Assembly: GCA_035628645.1 (NCBI GenBank)
Contig: DASPJL010000088.1
Coordinates: 1 to 49,380, forward strand
Source: DASPJL01 sp035628645
Lineage (GTDB): Bacteria; Bacteroidota; Bacteroidia; Cytophagales; Cyclobacteriaceae
Length of the DNA stretch: 49,380 nucleotides
Reading direction: 5' to 3'
Position numbers and translations under genes: made by a program. Below the pieces are notes generated by a model, which was not told the DNA's origin, ran no database searches, and saw only the letters and a program-made list of their open reading frames with translations. Of this stretch, positions 17,667 through 26,532 are shown in pieces (the stretch's first letter is position 1; every line of letters starts with the position of its first letter).

Positions 17667-17876
17667 AAGTTGAAATACAAATTATGAGTTAGAGACAAAT
17701 TAGATAAATCAAGGTTTATGTTTTATTAACCCCGGAATAGGTACTCCCTGGTTTATCTAAACAGCAAAGATAGCAGATGTTATCGCTTTTAGGATAAAGA
17801 TTTGAAGGTTATTCTTTTGGTCTATCTGTGGGGACTGGGAGAAAAATGATAAAATAAGTTCTTTAAAAACATAAAC

Positions 17877-17909
17877 AATAAAGGCACTAGAATTTCTAAT
17901 GCCTTTATT
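17877..17909 (-). terminator. Hairpin terminator after the 87-aa membrane protein
   Basis: A near-perfect inverted repeat: AATAAAGGCA and TGCCTTTATT arms continue inward through TAGAA/TTCTA with one wobble pair. On the minus strand it is followed by GTTTATGTTTTTA. It lies 24 nt beyond the stop of the gene at 17933. Confidence 0.75.
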
Positions 17910-17932
17910 GAAAAATAACTTAAAACTTGTTT

Positions 17933-18196
17933 TTAATTGTCTGTGAAGACTTCCTTTTTATTTGAGTTTTTGACCTTAATTATTTCTTTTATTTGAGTTT
18001 TTTCTTTTTGATCTTCTTTCCAGGCATGAATGCCCGTTTGCTTATTGTTCAATTTTATGACATTACTGACAGGTTTTGCTTTTAAGGGCGCAAGTGACAT
18101 AGCTTTAAAAGTAAAAAGCGTTTGTCCTACAAGGATTAAAGCAACAATAAATAAAATTGCCCTTCCTAAATTGAAATACTTTGTAGAGTTATTCAT
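17933..18196 (-). CDS. Small single-pass membrane protein, function unknown
   Basis: 87 aa from the ATG at 18194-18196 (MNNSTKYFNLGRAILFIVAL); the frame extends eight codons upstream only to a TTG, so the ATG is preferred. One transmembrane helix spans about residues 12-33. The rest is a short basic-rich extracytoplasmic segment ending KVKNSNKKEVFTDN. No family recognised. It is a single gene with its own hairpin terminator, divergent from the histidine kinase that starts at 18335; a functional link to that kinase is possible but unsupported beyond adjacency. Confidence 0.6.
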   Translation of the reverse strand: MNNSTKYFNLGRAILFIVALILVGQTLFTFKAMSLAPLKAKPVSNVIKLNNKQTGIHAWKEDQKEKTQIKEIIKVKNSNKKEVFTDN

Positions 18197-18322
18197 AGTT
18201 TTTATTTCGAGATTGAACAATTTTTTCTCAAAAATACTTATCCTATATTGAACAAAATGTTAAAGACTTGTTAATGATTGTTAAAAGATGTTAAATAGAA
18301 ATATTTACCCTTGCTATTAAAT

Positions 18323-18330
18323 TAAATTTG
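18323..18330 (+). promoter_or_regulatory. -7 box immediately before the histidine kinase start codon
   Basis: TAAATTTG matches TAnnTTTG exactly and ends 4 nt before the GTG start codon at 18335. If used, transcription would begin at or within a few bases of the GTG, which would give a leaderless or near-leaderless mRNA. Confidence 0.5.
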
Positions 18331-18334
18331 TGTT

Positions 18335-19918
18335 GTGAGAAAGAATAAGATCAGGTTTATAGTTATATTAATGAGTATCTCATTAGCCGGATTGATAGGT
18401 TTCCAAATTTATTGGGTAACCAATACCCTTGCTATAGAAAAGGATGAATTTAACAGAAGGGTTTTTGAGGCGTTGGGACAGGTAGTAAATAAACTCGAAA
18501 AAGCGGAGACGGTTTTTTATCTCGCAGATCGCACCAGTCAGATTTTTCACAACGATTCTGCTCCTGGAATAATCTATAGAGAGGAAGAGCAGATTGTAAA
18601 GAAGTTTAGATTCTCCGATACCATTTTATCTGACCATAAAGAAGTATTCCGTATCAAATCTCCGGGGAAAAGTAAAATCCCTTTCGAAATAGATCCAATA
18701 CTTTCTGACGAAACCAAGTGGGTGATTAATGTAGATCCCGACGTATTCAGAATTGCCCCCGCACAACCTAATTTTGATTCCATGCAAAGCAGAATCAAAT
18801 GGAACCTGGATAAGATCAGCAAGCAGGAGGAGATTATTCAAGAAGTGATAAAAGATGTACTCAAGCCTAAGTTTGACATAAAAAGCAGGGTAAGCAGGGA
18901 TCAGCTGAAATCGTTTTTAGATGAGGAGTTGAAAAATAAAGGTCTGAATCTTAAATATGATTTTGCTGTAAATGGAGATGAAAGCGGTCAGCTATTATTC
19001 ACTAATACTGAGGAAAAAAATGACTTATTGCACACTGATTTTAAAGTAAAGCTTTTTCCGAATGATCTTTTCTCTGGAAACAATTTTCTTTTGGTTTACT
19101 TTCCTGACCAATACAATTATATCCTCCGCAAAACCTGGATTACGTTATCTGCTTCCGTATTTCTTATCGGAATTATCATGTATTGCTTCGCTTATGCGAT
19201 TCATACATTGATAAAACAAAAGAAGTTATCGGAGATGAAAAATGATTTCATCAATAATATGACGCACGAGTTTAAAACTCCGATTGCCACTGTAGCGCTT
19301 ACTTGCGAGGCTTTATCGGACGATGATGTTCAGAAAGATGAAAGGTTGGTAAACCGATATATTTCAGTAATAAAAGACGAAAATAAAAGGCTCGGACAGC
19401 AGGTTGAAAAAGTACTTCAGATTGCCTCCCTGGATAAAAAGGACTATAAGTTTAATTTGAAGGAACTAGATATTCATGAAATTATCAGGCATGCGATAGA
19501 CAACATTCATATTCAGGTTAAAAATAGGGACGGAGAGATAAAAGAGAATTTAAAAGCAACCGAAACCCGTATCGTTGCGGATGAACTTCATCTGGTAAAT
19601 ATTTTTTACAATTTGCTTGATAATGCTAACAAATACTCACCCGAACCTCCCATAATTGAAATTGCAACCAGCAACTTGGACGGGGCCATTATAATAAAAA
19701 TTAAAGATTTTGGGTTAGGGATTTCAAAGGAACATATTGGGAAAATATTTGAAAAATTCTTTAGAGTCCCCACAGGAAATGTTCATGACGTAAAGGGATT
19801 TGGACTTGGATTATCTTATGTAAAGTCGATGGTAGAGGCGCACGGCGGAAAAATAAGCGCTGAAAGTGAGCCTGGAAAATGGAGTGAATTCAAAATATTT
19901 TTGCCAGCGAAAAAATGA
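18335..19918 (+). CDS. Two-component sensor histidine kinase (orphan, RprX-like layout)
   Basis: 527 aa. TM1 lies at about residues 7-26, then a ~240-residue periplasmic sensor region, TM2 near 268-290, a HisKA domain and a HATPase_c domain. The phosphoacceptor is His311 in NNMTHEFKTPIATVAL. The N box NLLDNANKYS and G boxes KDFGLGIS and KGFGLGLSYVK are intact, so the kinase should be active. Starts with GTG. The layout recalls RprX and other Bacteroidota envelope-sensing kinases. No response-regulator gene is adjacent, so its partner is encoded elsewhere. A role with the T9SS (as for orphan PorY/PorX) cannot be judged from sequence. Ends at a strong bidirectional terminator shared with metK. 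Confidence 0.9.
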   Translation: MRKNKIRFIVILMSISLAGLIGFQIYWVTNTLAIEKDEFNRRVFEALGQVVNKLEKAETVFYLADRTSQIFHNDSAPGIIYREEEQIVKKFRFSDTILSDHKEVFRIKSPGKSKIPFEIDPILSDETKWVINVDPDVFRIAPAQPNFDSMQSRIKWNLDKISKQEEIIQEVIKDVLKPKFDIKSRVSRDQLKSFLDEELKNKGLNLKYDFAVNGDESGQLLFTNTEEKNDLLHTDFKVKLFPNDLFSGNNFLLVYFPDQYNYILRKTWITLSASVFLIGIIMYCFAYAIHTLIKQKKLSEMKNDFINNMTHEFKTPIATVALTCEALSDDDVQKDERLVNRYISVIKDENKRLGQQVEKVLQIASLDKKDYKFNLKELDIHEIIRHAIDNIHIQVKNRDGEIKENLKATETRIVADELHLVNIFYNLLDNANKYSPEPPIIEIATSNLDGAIIIKIKDFGLGISKEHIGKIFEKFFRVPTGNVHDVKGFGLGLSYVKSMVEAHGGKISAESEPGKWSEFKIFLPAKK

Positions 19919-20014
19919 TAATGAGGCAAAATCAAGGGGATAATACAATATATTTTTAAAAGTGTGGTTTAAAGAACAGTGCTCATTCTAAAAAAACACA
20001 CCAGTTAAAACAAA

Positions 20015-20046
20015 AAAAAGGTACGAAAACTCGTACCTTTTTATTT
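20015..20046. terminator. Bidirectional terminator between the histidine kinase and metK
   Basis: A perfect 12-bp stem AAAAAGGTACGA / TCGTACCTTTTT with loop AAAC (20027-20030), with T-runs on both strands. It ends both the kinase (+) and metK (-) transcripts. Confidence 0.92.
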
Positions 20047-20063
20047 ATTATTCACTTTTATAA

Positions 20064-21362
20064 CTATAGATTAAATTCTTTTTTTACTTTTTCTACGTAA
20101 TCTAGTTTTTCCCAGGTGAAGAATTCTACTTTCTTATTTTGTTTTCTTCTGGTTTCGGTTCTTTCTGATCCGTTCTCTTTGATCTCCACGTAGGATACTT
20201 CTACTTCCTTAGAATAGGATTCTCTTCCCATATGTCCATAAGCCGCAGTTTCAGAGAAGATAGGGTTTTTAAGTCCCAGTCTTTCTACGATAGCTTTTGG
20301 TCTCATGTCGAAAATCCCCTGAATTTTTCTGGCGATTTCTCCATCAGACAAGTTTACTTTAGCAGTTCCATAAGTGTTAACAGTTAAAGAAACCGGTTGA
20401 GCAACTCCAATGGCGTATGCTACCTGCACCAATATTTCACCAGCTACACCGGCAGCTACCATGTTTTTTGCAATGTGCCTTGCAGCATAGGCAGCGCTCC
20501 TGTCTACTTTAGAAGGATCTTTTCCAGAAAATGCTCCTCCACCATGTGCTCCTTTTCCTCCATAAGTATCCACAATGATTTTTCTTCCGGTTAATCCGGA
20601 ATCTCCGTGCGGTCCGCCGATAACAAACTTCCCTGTCGGATTGATATGATAAATGGTATCTTTTAGAAGTTCTTGAGGGATTATTCTTGGAATTACGATG
20701 TTAAGAACATCCTCTCTGATTTTCTTCAACATTTGTTCGTCAGCCTGATCTTCGCTAATGTTTCCGCCGGCTTTTACAAAATCATCATGTTGAGTGGAAA
20801 CGACGATGGTATGAACCCTTACAGGTTTATGGTTATCATCATACTCGATGGTTACCTGAGATTTTGTGTCAGGTCTCAAATAAGGCATCAAGTGAGCTTC
20901 TTGTTTTCTTATTTTAGCCATTTCACTTACGATCCTGTGAGAAAAAGCAAGCGCCATCGGCATAAATTCAGGAGTTTCGTTGGTAGCATATCCAAACATC
21001 ATTCCTTGATCACCAGCGCCTTGTTCTTTATTTTCACCTTCATCCACTCCTCTGGCGATGTCAGGTGATTGGCTATGAAGCGCTACCTGAATTCCACAAG
21101 AATCAGCTTCGAATCTGTATTCGGCTTTATTATAACCTATTTTTTTTATGGCTTGACGCACAACATCATCTACCTGAACAAAAGCTTTTGTTGTTACTTC
21201 TCCTGCAACAACTACTAAACCTGTTGTTACCAATGTTTCACAAGCAACTCGCGAATGAGGATCCTGTGCCAGCATGGCATCAAGAACAGCGTCAGAAATC
21301 TGATCAGCGACTTTATCAGGATGACCTTCTGATACAGACTCGGAAGTGAATAAATATGACAT
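20064..21362 (-). CDS. metK: S-adenosylmethionine synthase
   Basis: 432 aa, slightly longer than the ~385-aa enterobacterial enzyme because of internal insertions and a C-terminal extension common in Bacteroidota. Signatures present: the N-terminal ESVSEGHPDKVADQISDAVL, the hexapeptide region GAGDQGMMFGYATNETPEFM, and the P-loop-like GGPHGDSGLTGRKIIVDTYG. Makes SAM from methionine and ATP in the cytosol. The next gene on this strand is an SAM-dependent methyltransferase (RsmI-like) 130 nt upstream. A -7 box (TAACTTTG, minus) lies 31 nt before the ATG. No SAM riboswitch fold is evident in the short leader. Confidence 0.97.
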   Translation of the reverse strand: MSYLFTSESVSEGHPDKVADQISDAVLDAMLAQDPHSRVACETLVTTGLVVVAGEVTTKAFVQVDDVVRQAIKKIGYNKAEYRFEADSCGIQVALHSQSPDIARGVDEGENKEQGAGDQGMMFGYATNETPEFMPMALAFSHRIVSEMAKIRKQEAHLMPYLRPDTKSQVTIEYDDNHKPVRVHTIVVSTQHDDFVKAGGNISEDQADEQMLKKIREDVLNIVIPRIIPQELLKDTIYHINPTGKFVIGGPHGDSGLTGRKIIVDTYGGKGAHGGGAFSGKDPSKVDRSAAYAARHIAKNMVAAGVAGEILVQVAYAIGVAQPVSLTVNTYGTAKVNLSDGEIARKIQGIFDMRPKAIVERLGLKNPIFSETAAYGHMGRESYSKEVEVSYVEIKENGSERTETRRKQNKKVEFFTWEKLDYVEKVKKEFNL

Positions 21363-21392
21363 TTAGATGTAGAGATTTTTAAAATTGAAATG

Positions 21393-21400
21393 CAAAGTTA
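21393..21400 (-). promoter_or_regulatory. Candidate -7 box for metK
   Basis: TAACTTTG on the minus strand matches TAnnTTTG, 31 nt upstream of the metK ATG. The nearest upstream TTTG (21414-21417) is only 13 nt away, shorter than the usual 19-21, so only the -7 element is well supported. Confidence 0.5.
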
Positions 21401-21492
21401 AAATAATAAATTTCAAAAGAAAATTTTGAAAAAGATTACATGAGAAAATTAAAGGGTAGATACCGGATTTAATTTTTTTAATTTAAATACAA

Positions 21493-22206
21493 TTAACAAT
21501 AAATCAGAAAAATAGACGGCTTTTTGTCCAGATCTACCTTGGTTAATTTCCATTGCTGGATGGCCTGAGTTTTAATGTATTCCGTCGGAGCAGTAATGTC
21601 GCAAGCGATACAAAGTTTAGTTACCGGCTGGCAAGTTGTGATCAGATCTTCCAACAATTTCATGTTCCTGTAGGGGGTTTCTATGAAAATTTGTGTTCTG
21701 CTAAACTGATAAGCATCTTTTTCCAGTTGCCTTATCGCCTGTATGCGTTCATTTTTTTGAATAGGAAGATAGCCATGAAATGTAAAGGATTGTCCGCTAA
21801 AGCCTGATGCCATTAAAGCCATTGTTATGGAAGATGGGCCTACCAGGGGAATTACTTTTATGCCATTCTTATGTGCCCATTTCACTGCTATTGCACCCGG
21901 ATCAGCTATGCCCGGACAACCAGCCTCTGACAATACCCCTACATTTATTCCTTTTAATAATAGATTACAAAAAGGAGTGATATCGGATATGGAAGAATCC
22001 TTCGTCATTTCGCAAAAGGAAAGACTTTCAATAGGAATATTAATTTTCAGTGAACTTATATACCTTCTGGATGTACGGGTATTTTCAGTAATAAAATGCG
22101 TTAAAGACTTAATTATTTGCTTTGTGAACGGATTGATTACCTGGTCTTGAGTATTTTCCGCAATAACGGTTGGAATAAGATATAATACACCATTTTCAGA
22201 GGCCAT
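21493..22206 (-). CDS. SAM-dependent methyltransferase of the RsmI (tetrapyrrole methylase) family
   Basis: 237 aa from the ATG at 22204-22206; one further upstream codon is TTG. The fold signature is LYLIPTVIAENTQ at the N-terminus and LLKGINVGVLSEAGCPGIAD, then PGAIAVKWAHKNG, the conserved SAM-binding segment of RsmI/YraL-type enzymes. VGPSSITMALMASGFSGQSF corresponds to the next conserved block. Canonical RsmI 2'-O-methylates C1402 of 16S rRNA; Bacteroidota often encode an RsmI-like second copy with a shortened N-terminus, and this sequence resembles that subgroup. Exact target is therefore uncertain. Lies upstream of metK on the same strand, possibly transcribed separately. Confidence 0.82.
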   Translation of the reverse strand: MASENGVLYLIPTVIAENTQDQVINPFTKQIIKSLTHFITENTRTSRRYISSLKINIPIESLSFCEMTKDSSISDITPFCNLLLKGINVGVLSEAGCPGIADPGAIAVKWAHKNGIKVIPLVGPSSITMALMASGFSGQSFTFHGYLPIQKNERIQAIRQLEKDAYQFSRTQIFIETPYRNMKLLEDLITTCQPVTKLCIACDITAPTEYIKTQAIQQWKLTKVDLDKKPSIFLIYC

Positions 22207-22302
22207 CAACTATTATAATTATATTTTAGAAATCTACCATTCCAAATATAATTATAATAGTGAGTATTAATGAGGCATTAATTACAAATGATATAAATTT
22301 TT

Positions 22303-22830
22303 CTAAAGTATATCAGCCGTTACAGTAAACTCCATTTTTGCATTTATGCGGATATCATGAATAAATGCTTTATCTGTAACTGCTTCTGTTCTTATACTAA
22401 AAGCATCTTTTTTTATATACTCATCAAGATTTTCTTGGGTAGGAATGAGGGTGATTTCTTTTCCTGCATCCACAGGTATTTCGTCAAGATAGGCCAGCTT
22501 TTTTTCAGGTAAGCCTTCTGCAGAGATATAAATTGTTATCTTTTTTAAGAAGCTGAAGGTTTGGTCCTCTGGTTCTAGGATTTGTAACACAAGGGAGGTA
22601 AGCTTTACATTTTTTACCAGGTCCTTTTTTGTGTTGTTATTTTCGAAGGATTGTTGTGAATTTGTTTGTACGTCCGGTGTTGGAATGCTAATCGGCGTAT
22701 TTATACCCACAGTTGAAGGAATAACTATTTCTGCTTCGTTTTTTATTTTAAACGTCAAAAGCTTATCTACTGTGTCGCAGCTTGTAATGGTAACAAAGAA
22801 GGCTATAATTAAATAAATGGACTTTTTCAT
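22303..22830 (-). CDS. Predicted lipoprotein of unknown function
   Basis: 175 aa from the ATG at 22828-22830 (MKKSIYLIIAFFVTITSC); an in-frame ATG six codons upstream is possible but makes a poorer signal peptide. Lipobox ITSC places the lipidated Cys at residue 18, so it should be membrane-anchored. The mature part starts TVDKLLTFKIKNEAEIVIPS and is beta-rich with no recognised domain. It includes LTSLVLQILEPEDQTFSFLK and a C-terminal strand MEFTVTADI, resembling small immunoglobulin-like repeats. Single gene between the RsmI-like gene and the divergent creatininase gene. Confidence 0.65.
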   Translation of the reverse strand: MKKSIYLIIAFFVTITSCDTVDKLLTFKIKNEAEIVIPSTVGINTPISIPTPDVQTNSQQSFENNNTKKDLVKNVKLTSLVLQILEPEDQTFSFLKKITIYISAEGLPEKKLAYLDEIPVDAGKEITLIPTQENLDEYIKKDAFSIRTEAVTDKAFIHDIRINAKMEFTVTADIL

Positions 22831-22963
22831 AACTGATTCTTTTCTCATTTTCCGGTTTTAAAATTATCTAGATACCTTTAGTTTTATTGTTAATAATTTT
22901 AAGGAATTGTAAAATTAGTAAATAGGAAAAATTAAAAATCTGTAAAATCAATCAAAAACTCAT

Positions 22964-23731
22964 ATGGCACCGAGACCTTATATTTTGGCAGAAACCAATT
23001 GGAAGCATGTAAAAAATGAAAAATTTGAAGTAGTTATCCTTCCCTGGGGCGCTACAGAGGCACATAATTATCATTTACCCTACGCTACCGATAATATCCA
23101 ATGTGATTATGTGGCAGCAGAATCTGCTCGAAAGGCTTGGGAAAAAGGGGCAAAAGTGGTTGTGTTACCTACCATTCCATTTGGTGTTAACACCGGCCAG
23201 CTTGATATTACCTTGGACATCAACATGAACCCAAGTACTCAGTTTGCTATATTAAAGGACGTAACACAAGTGTTATCAAAACAGAATATTCCAAAACTCA
23301 TCATTATGAATGGTCATGGCGGCAATGATTTTAAACAGATGACTAGAGAGTTGCAAGCCATGTTTCCCAATGTGTTTATTTGTACAATGAGTTGGTTTAA
23401 AGCAATAGACTGGAATAAATATTTTACAGAACCGGGTGATCATGCTGGCGCTATGGAAACAAGCGCGATGATGCATATTGTACCGGATCTTGTGTTGCCT
23501 TTAGAAGAAGCAGGAGACGGAGCTGAAAGAAAATTCAAGATTGAAGGGTTGAAAAAAGGATGGGTGTGGGCTCAGAGAGAATGGAGTAAAATAAGCAAAG
23601 ATACAGGAGTGGGGAATCCAAAAGAATCTACTGCCGAAAAAGGGAAAGTTTACCTGGAGGCTGTTACCACAGCTATTTCATCCTTTATTGTTGATTTAGG
23701 AAAAGCAGATACCAGGGATTTGTATGAATAA
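22964..23731 (+). CDS. Creatininase family amidohydrolase
   Basis: 255 aa. Metal-binding residues of the family are visible: LPWGATEAHNYHLPYATD gives Glu32, His34, His37 and Asp43. NGHGGNDF gives the central His, and PGDHAGAMETSAMMHIVPD supplies the later His and Glu ligands. Family members hydrolyse cyclic amides with two divalent metals; examples are creatininase and the formamide hydrolases of cofactor biosynthesis. The natural substrate here is unknown, and creatinine degradation is not implied because no pathway partner is near. Cytosolic. It is convergent with coaE with only one base between the two stop codons, so antisense overlap of transcripts is likely. Confidence 0.88.
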   Translation: MAPRPYILAETNWKHVKNEKFEVVILPWGATEAHNYHLPYATDNIQCDYVAAESARKAWEKGAKVVVLPTIPFGVNTGQLDITLDINMNPSTQFAILKDVTQVLSKQNIPKLIIMNGHGGNDFKQMTRELQAMFPNVFICTMSWFKAIDWNKYFTEPGDHAGAMETSAMMHIVPDLVLPLEEAGDGAERKFKIEGLKKGWVWAQREWSKISKDTGVGNPKESTAEKGKVYLEAVTTAISSFIVDLGKADTRDLYE

Positions 23732-23732
23732 T

Positions 23733-24356
23733 TCAGCTCTTATTTTTTCGGGAGAGGGAAAGAAATTCTTCGTGAAGCTTAAGTACCTGTGGAATTACAA
23801 GGTTTTTTTCATCATTGTAAATAATATAGTCAGATAAGGCTCTTCGCTGTTCATCTGTCATTTGTTTGGCTATAATGCCTCGTATTTCCTCGGACTTTCT
23901 AAAAGGATCCCGTTTCAATATCCTTGAGATCCGAAGCTCTTCCGGCGCTTCTACGGTTACAATTTTGTCCAGGGCTTTATATGAACCGGATTCGAAAAGT
24001 AGAGCCGCTTCTTTTACAATATATCCGGTTTTAGAAGGCGTATTTTCAGCCCAGTAACTATAATCTTGACCTACCCTCGGATGAACTAATGAATTAAGGA
24101 TTTTTACCTTTTCACTATCATTAAAAACCTGAGCGGCCAGGTAATCCCTGTTAATCTCCTTTTTTTCATTGTAGGATTGCGCTCCAAACTTTTCAATTAT
24201 TTGCTTTCTTAAAACTTCATCATTAGCAAGAATCCACTTGGCTCTCGAATCTGCATCATAGATAGGAGCGCCCAGTTCATAAAAAATTTTGCAGATCGTG
24301 CTTTTGCCTGAGCCGATTCCACCCGTTACGCCTATTTGTAAAAGTTTTTTCCCCAT
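23733..24356 (-). CDS. coaE: Dephospho-CoA kinase
   Basis: 207 aa P-loop kinase. IGVTGGIGSGKSTICKIF gives the Walker A at residues 12-19. APIYDADSRAKWI is the conserved substrate-binding DAD segment, and LVHPRV plus EAALLFESG match the CoaE lid and core. Catalyses the last step of coenzyme A synthesis, phosphorylating the 3'-OH of dephospho-CoA. It is the last gene of the minus-strand cluster nusB-ytxH-DUF1573-yajC-ybbR-coaE, 78 nt after ybbR. Normal length, no odd features. Confidence 0.95.
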   Translation of the reverse strand: MGKKLLQIGVTGGIGSGKSTICKIFYELGAPIYDADSRAKWILANDEVLRKQIIEKFGAQSYNEKKEINRDYLAAQVFNDSEKVKILNSLVHPRVGQDYSYWAENTPSKTGYIVKEAALLFESGSYKALDKIVTVEAPEELRISRILKRDPFRKSEEIRGIIAKQMTDEQRRALSDYIIYNDEKNLVIPQVLKLHEEFLSLSRKNKS

Positions 24357-24434
24357 TGATTGATAGATTTAAAGGTAGAAGAGGTGAATATATTTCTGCA
24401 ATCTAAACGATCTCCTTTCAAATCCTTTATTATA

Positions 24435-25268
24435 TCAACGCATTGAACTTGGATTTTCCTGCTCTTTCCTGATTTTTTTTGGCTTTTTATTCAGGATGGA
24501 ATCTATATTGTTTTTGATTGAGTCATTTACTCTTCTGGCTGAGTCTAAATTTATGACGGGAGGTTTGGGAGTGGGCGCAACTTTAAAGGATACCCTCACA
24601 TTTTTTCTGTCATAATTGATCAGATTGCTTACTTCAAAAATCTTAACTTCCTCATCAAAATTCTCATCGATATTGTTTTGAGGGATTGTTAAAAAAAGTG
24701 TGTCACCAAGTTCACTTAAAAGTGATTCTGGCCCTTCAACCAATACCTTTGAAGGTTCTATAGAAATTGGTGATATTATTGACAGATCCTGGTTCAGGGA
24801 GACTTTGGAGCCATCAACATATACCGTTTGTTCTTTTATAATTCTTCTTTCAAAATTCACCCAAATGGTATCTTTTAAAAGATAATTTACTTTTATTCCG
24901 TTTAATTGGTCCACTACAAGCGGAAGTAAGTTCCTGGAAGTGATTACTTTAGTCTTAAGCGGCTTTTCGATCCGAATAGTGACAGGTTCTATATCAAACC
25001 AAAAAGTCTTTCTTAATAAATTCCATCCATACCCAGAAACATGCATACTAATTTTCTTGGGAAGCGGAGAGACTAAAACCAATGAAGAATCATTGTAGAT
25101 AAATTTGACAGGATAGGAAATATTTGCGGAATGATCCCGGTTCATTGCATTAAAGAACCAGAAAATTAGTGCTGCTATTAGGCAGAATACCACAATTTTT
25201 AAATCTCCTCCTCCATCGCTTTTGAAAGGCGAATAAAGCCAATGTAATATATTCTTTATCGTACGCAA
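24435..25268 (-). CDS. YbbR-like (CdaR-type) membrane protein
   Basis: 277 aa. One N-terminal transmembrane helix (about 25-42, LKIVVFCLIAALIFWFFNAM) precedes YbbR-type beta repeats, seen in KTKVITSRNLLPLVVDQLNG and LSIISPISIEPSKVLVEGPE. The C-terminus is a basic disordered tail (KPKKIRKEQENPSSMR). In Firmicutes, YbbR/CdaR regulates the diadenylate cyclase CdaA; in Bacteroidota the gene usually sits, as here, between yajC and coaE and its role is unclear. The start is TTG at 25266-25268: an in-frame stop lies five codons upstream and no ATG occurs before the TM helix. It begins 21 nt after yajC. Confidence 0.82.
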   Translation of the reverse strand: MRTIKNILHWLYSPFKSDGGGDLKIVVFCLIAALIFWFFNAMNRDHSANISYPVKFIYNDSSLVLVSPLPKKISMHVSGYGWNLLRKTFWFDIEPVTIRIEKPLKTKVITSRNLLPLVVDQLNGIKVNYLLKDTIWVNFERRIIKEQTVYVDGSKVSLNQDLSIISPISIEPSKVLVEGPESLLSELGDTLFLTIPQNNIDENFDEEVKIFEVSNLINYDRKNVRVSFKVAPTPKPPVINLDSARRVNDSIKNNIDSILNKKPKKIRKEQENPSSMR

Positions 25269-25289
25269 TAGAGGAGGTGTTTAAATTTG

Positions 25290-25622
25290 TCAGGAAGCGG
25301 CTGTAGTTGCCGGTGCAGATTGTAGCTTTTTCGTAGCCTCCAATGAAATGGATGTTTTGTCAAACTTAAGCTTCACGCCTTTGTCCACTTCTAAAGTTAT
25401 AGAATCATCATCCTGGGCAATCACCCTTCCATGTATTCCTCCGATGGTGACCACAAGGTCACCCCTTTTTATTTCTTCCCTGAATTTCTTTTGATCCTTG
25501 GTTTTCTTTTGCTGTGGCCTGATCATAAAGAAATAAACGATTATGATCATCCCTCCAATAATAAAGAGGTTCCCAATCATTGGGTTTGGAGAGCCTTGCG
25601 CTTGCAATAAAATGGTATACAT
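25290..25622 (-). CDS. yajC: Preprotein translocase subunit YajC
   Basis: 110 aa. A single TM helix (MIGNLFIIGGMIIIVYFFMI, about 15-34) is followed directly by RPQQKKTKDQKKFREEIKRG, the hallmark YajC motif, and the small beta domain VVTIGGIHGRVIAQDDDSIT. YajC associates with SecDF and the SecYEG channel in the inner membrane. It lies inside the nusB-to-coaE cluster, 21 nt after the DUF1573 gene. The Ala/Thr-rich tail (SAPATTAAS) is unremarkable. Confidence 0.95.
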   Translation of the reverse strand: MYTILLQAQGSPNPMIGNLFIIGGMIIIVYFFMIRPQQKKTKDQKKFREEIKRGDLVVTIGGIHGRVIAQDDDSITLEVDKGVKLKFDKTSISLEATKKLQSAPATTAAS

Positions 25623-25643
25623 AGTAAGTTTTAATTATTTTGG

Positions 25644-26156
25644 TTAATTCTTAACTGGCCCTTTTGAATCTTTGGCTTCAATTACTGTGGTAATGTTTAC
25701 AGTTGTCAGCGTTGGATTTGTATTGGCAGTAATTGATACAGTTTTATTCTGAGGACCGGTTTTGCCTGCGCTATTAAATTCTACGTCTATTTTGCCAGAT
25801 TTTCCGGGAGCAATAGGCTCATGGGGCCAGTTTGGAACAGTACATCCGCAAGACGCCGAAGCATTTTGAATAATTAAAGGAGCCTCGCCTGTATTGGTGA
25901 ATTCAAAGGTATGTCTTACTTTTTCTCCTTCCTGTATGGTTCCAAAATCATAAGATTTCTCCTTAAAAGTAATTACTGGTAAAGGGCCTTTTGGTTCTGT
26001 ATCGGAAGAAACGATATTTTCATTATTTGCGCCTACGGAAGTTTCAGTAGCTACTTTTTCTTCTAATTGATTTACTCTTTCTTCTAATTCCTTGTTGTTG
26101 GATTTACAGCTTGCGAAAAAAAGTGCAGTGGCTGCAAGTAAGTATGTGAATTTCAT
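25644..26156 (-). CDS. DUF1573 domain lipoprotein
   Basis: 170 aa. A lipoprotein signal (MKFTYLLAATALFFASC) puts the lipidated Cys at residue 17. A short coiled coil follows (NKELEERVNQLEEKVATE). The C-terminal ~105 residues are the DUF1573 beta-sandwich with FGTIQEGEKVRHTFEFTNTG and SCGCTVPNWPHEPIAPGKSG, an ASPM-SPD-2-Hydin-like Ig fold found in hundreds of copies across Bacteroidota. Function is unknown, though genomic linkage to yajC and coaE is recurrent in this phylum. Third gene of the cluster. Confidence 0.9.
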   Translation of the reverse strand: MKFTYLLAATALFFASCKSNNKELEERVNQLEEKVATETSVGANNENIVSSDTEPKGPLPVITFKEKSYDFGTIQEGEKVRHTFEFTNTGEAPLIIQNASASCGCTVPNWPHEPIAPGKSGKIDVEFNSAGKTGPQNKTVSITANTNPTLTTVNITTVIEAKDSKGPVKN

Positions 26157-26220
26157 CGTTTATGTTTTATTTAAAAATTGCATTAATTCCTTTTCAGAAT
26201 TTTTTAGAAAACCAGTATTG

Positions 26221-26520
26221 TTACTTCTTAGTTTTTATTTGTCCAATCAGGTCTTCTACATCCCCTAAAAGCTTTTCAGCTCTCTCTTTGGCATCGTTTA
26301 CCACTCTTTCTCCTTCTGACCGGGCAGAGGTTAAGGTCGTATCTTTTCCTTCTACAATAGCTTCAATATATTCTTTTAACAGATCTCTGTATTTTGTGAG
26401 TTTATAGCTTAACCTGTCACGGGTGTTTTTGCCCCTATCCGGAGCATAAAGGACTCCTACGGTTAATCCTGCTGTTATTCCGGCCAAAAACGCAATTAAT
26501 GTGCTTGTTCCTTTGCTCAT
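26221..26520 (-). CDS. YtxH-like small membrane protein
   Basis: 99 aa. An N-terminal glycine-rich TM segment (TLIAFLAGITAGLTVGVLYA, about 6-25) is followed by PDRGKNTRDRLSYKLTKYRD and a long amphipathic helix, the typical YtxH/gas-vesicle-like arrangement. Proteins of this family are general-stress-associated in Firmicutes but of undefined function in Bacteroidota. It is 12 nt downstream of nusB and 64 nt upstream of the DUF1573 gene. Confidence 0.82.
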   Translation of the reverse strand: MSKGTSTLIAFLAGITAGLTVGVLYAPDRGKNTRDRLSYKLTKYRDLLKEYIEAIVEGKDTTLTSARSEGERVVNDAKERAEKLLGDVEDLIGQIKTKK

Positions 26521-26532
26521 GAGTTCTTTAAT

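Noticed and set aside
21363..21492. SAM riboswitch or T-box upstream of metK
   Set aside because: The metK leader is about 30 nt after the -7 box and holds no conserved riboswitch stems or K-turn; the region is A/T-rich only.
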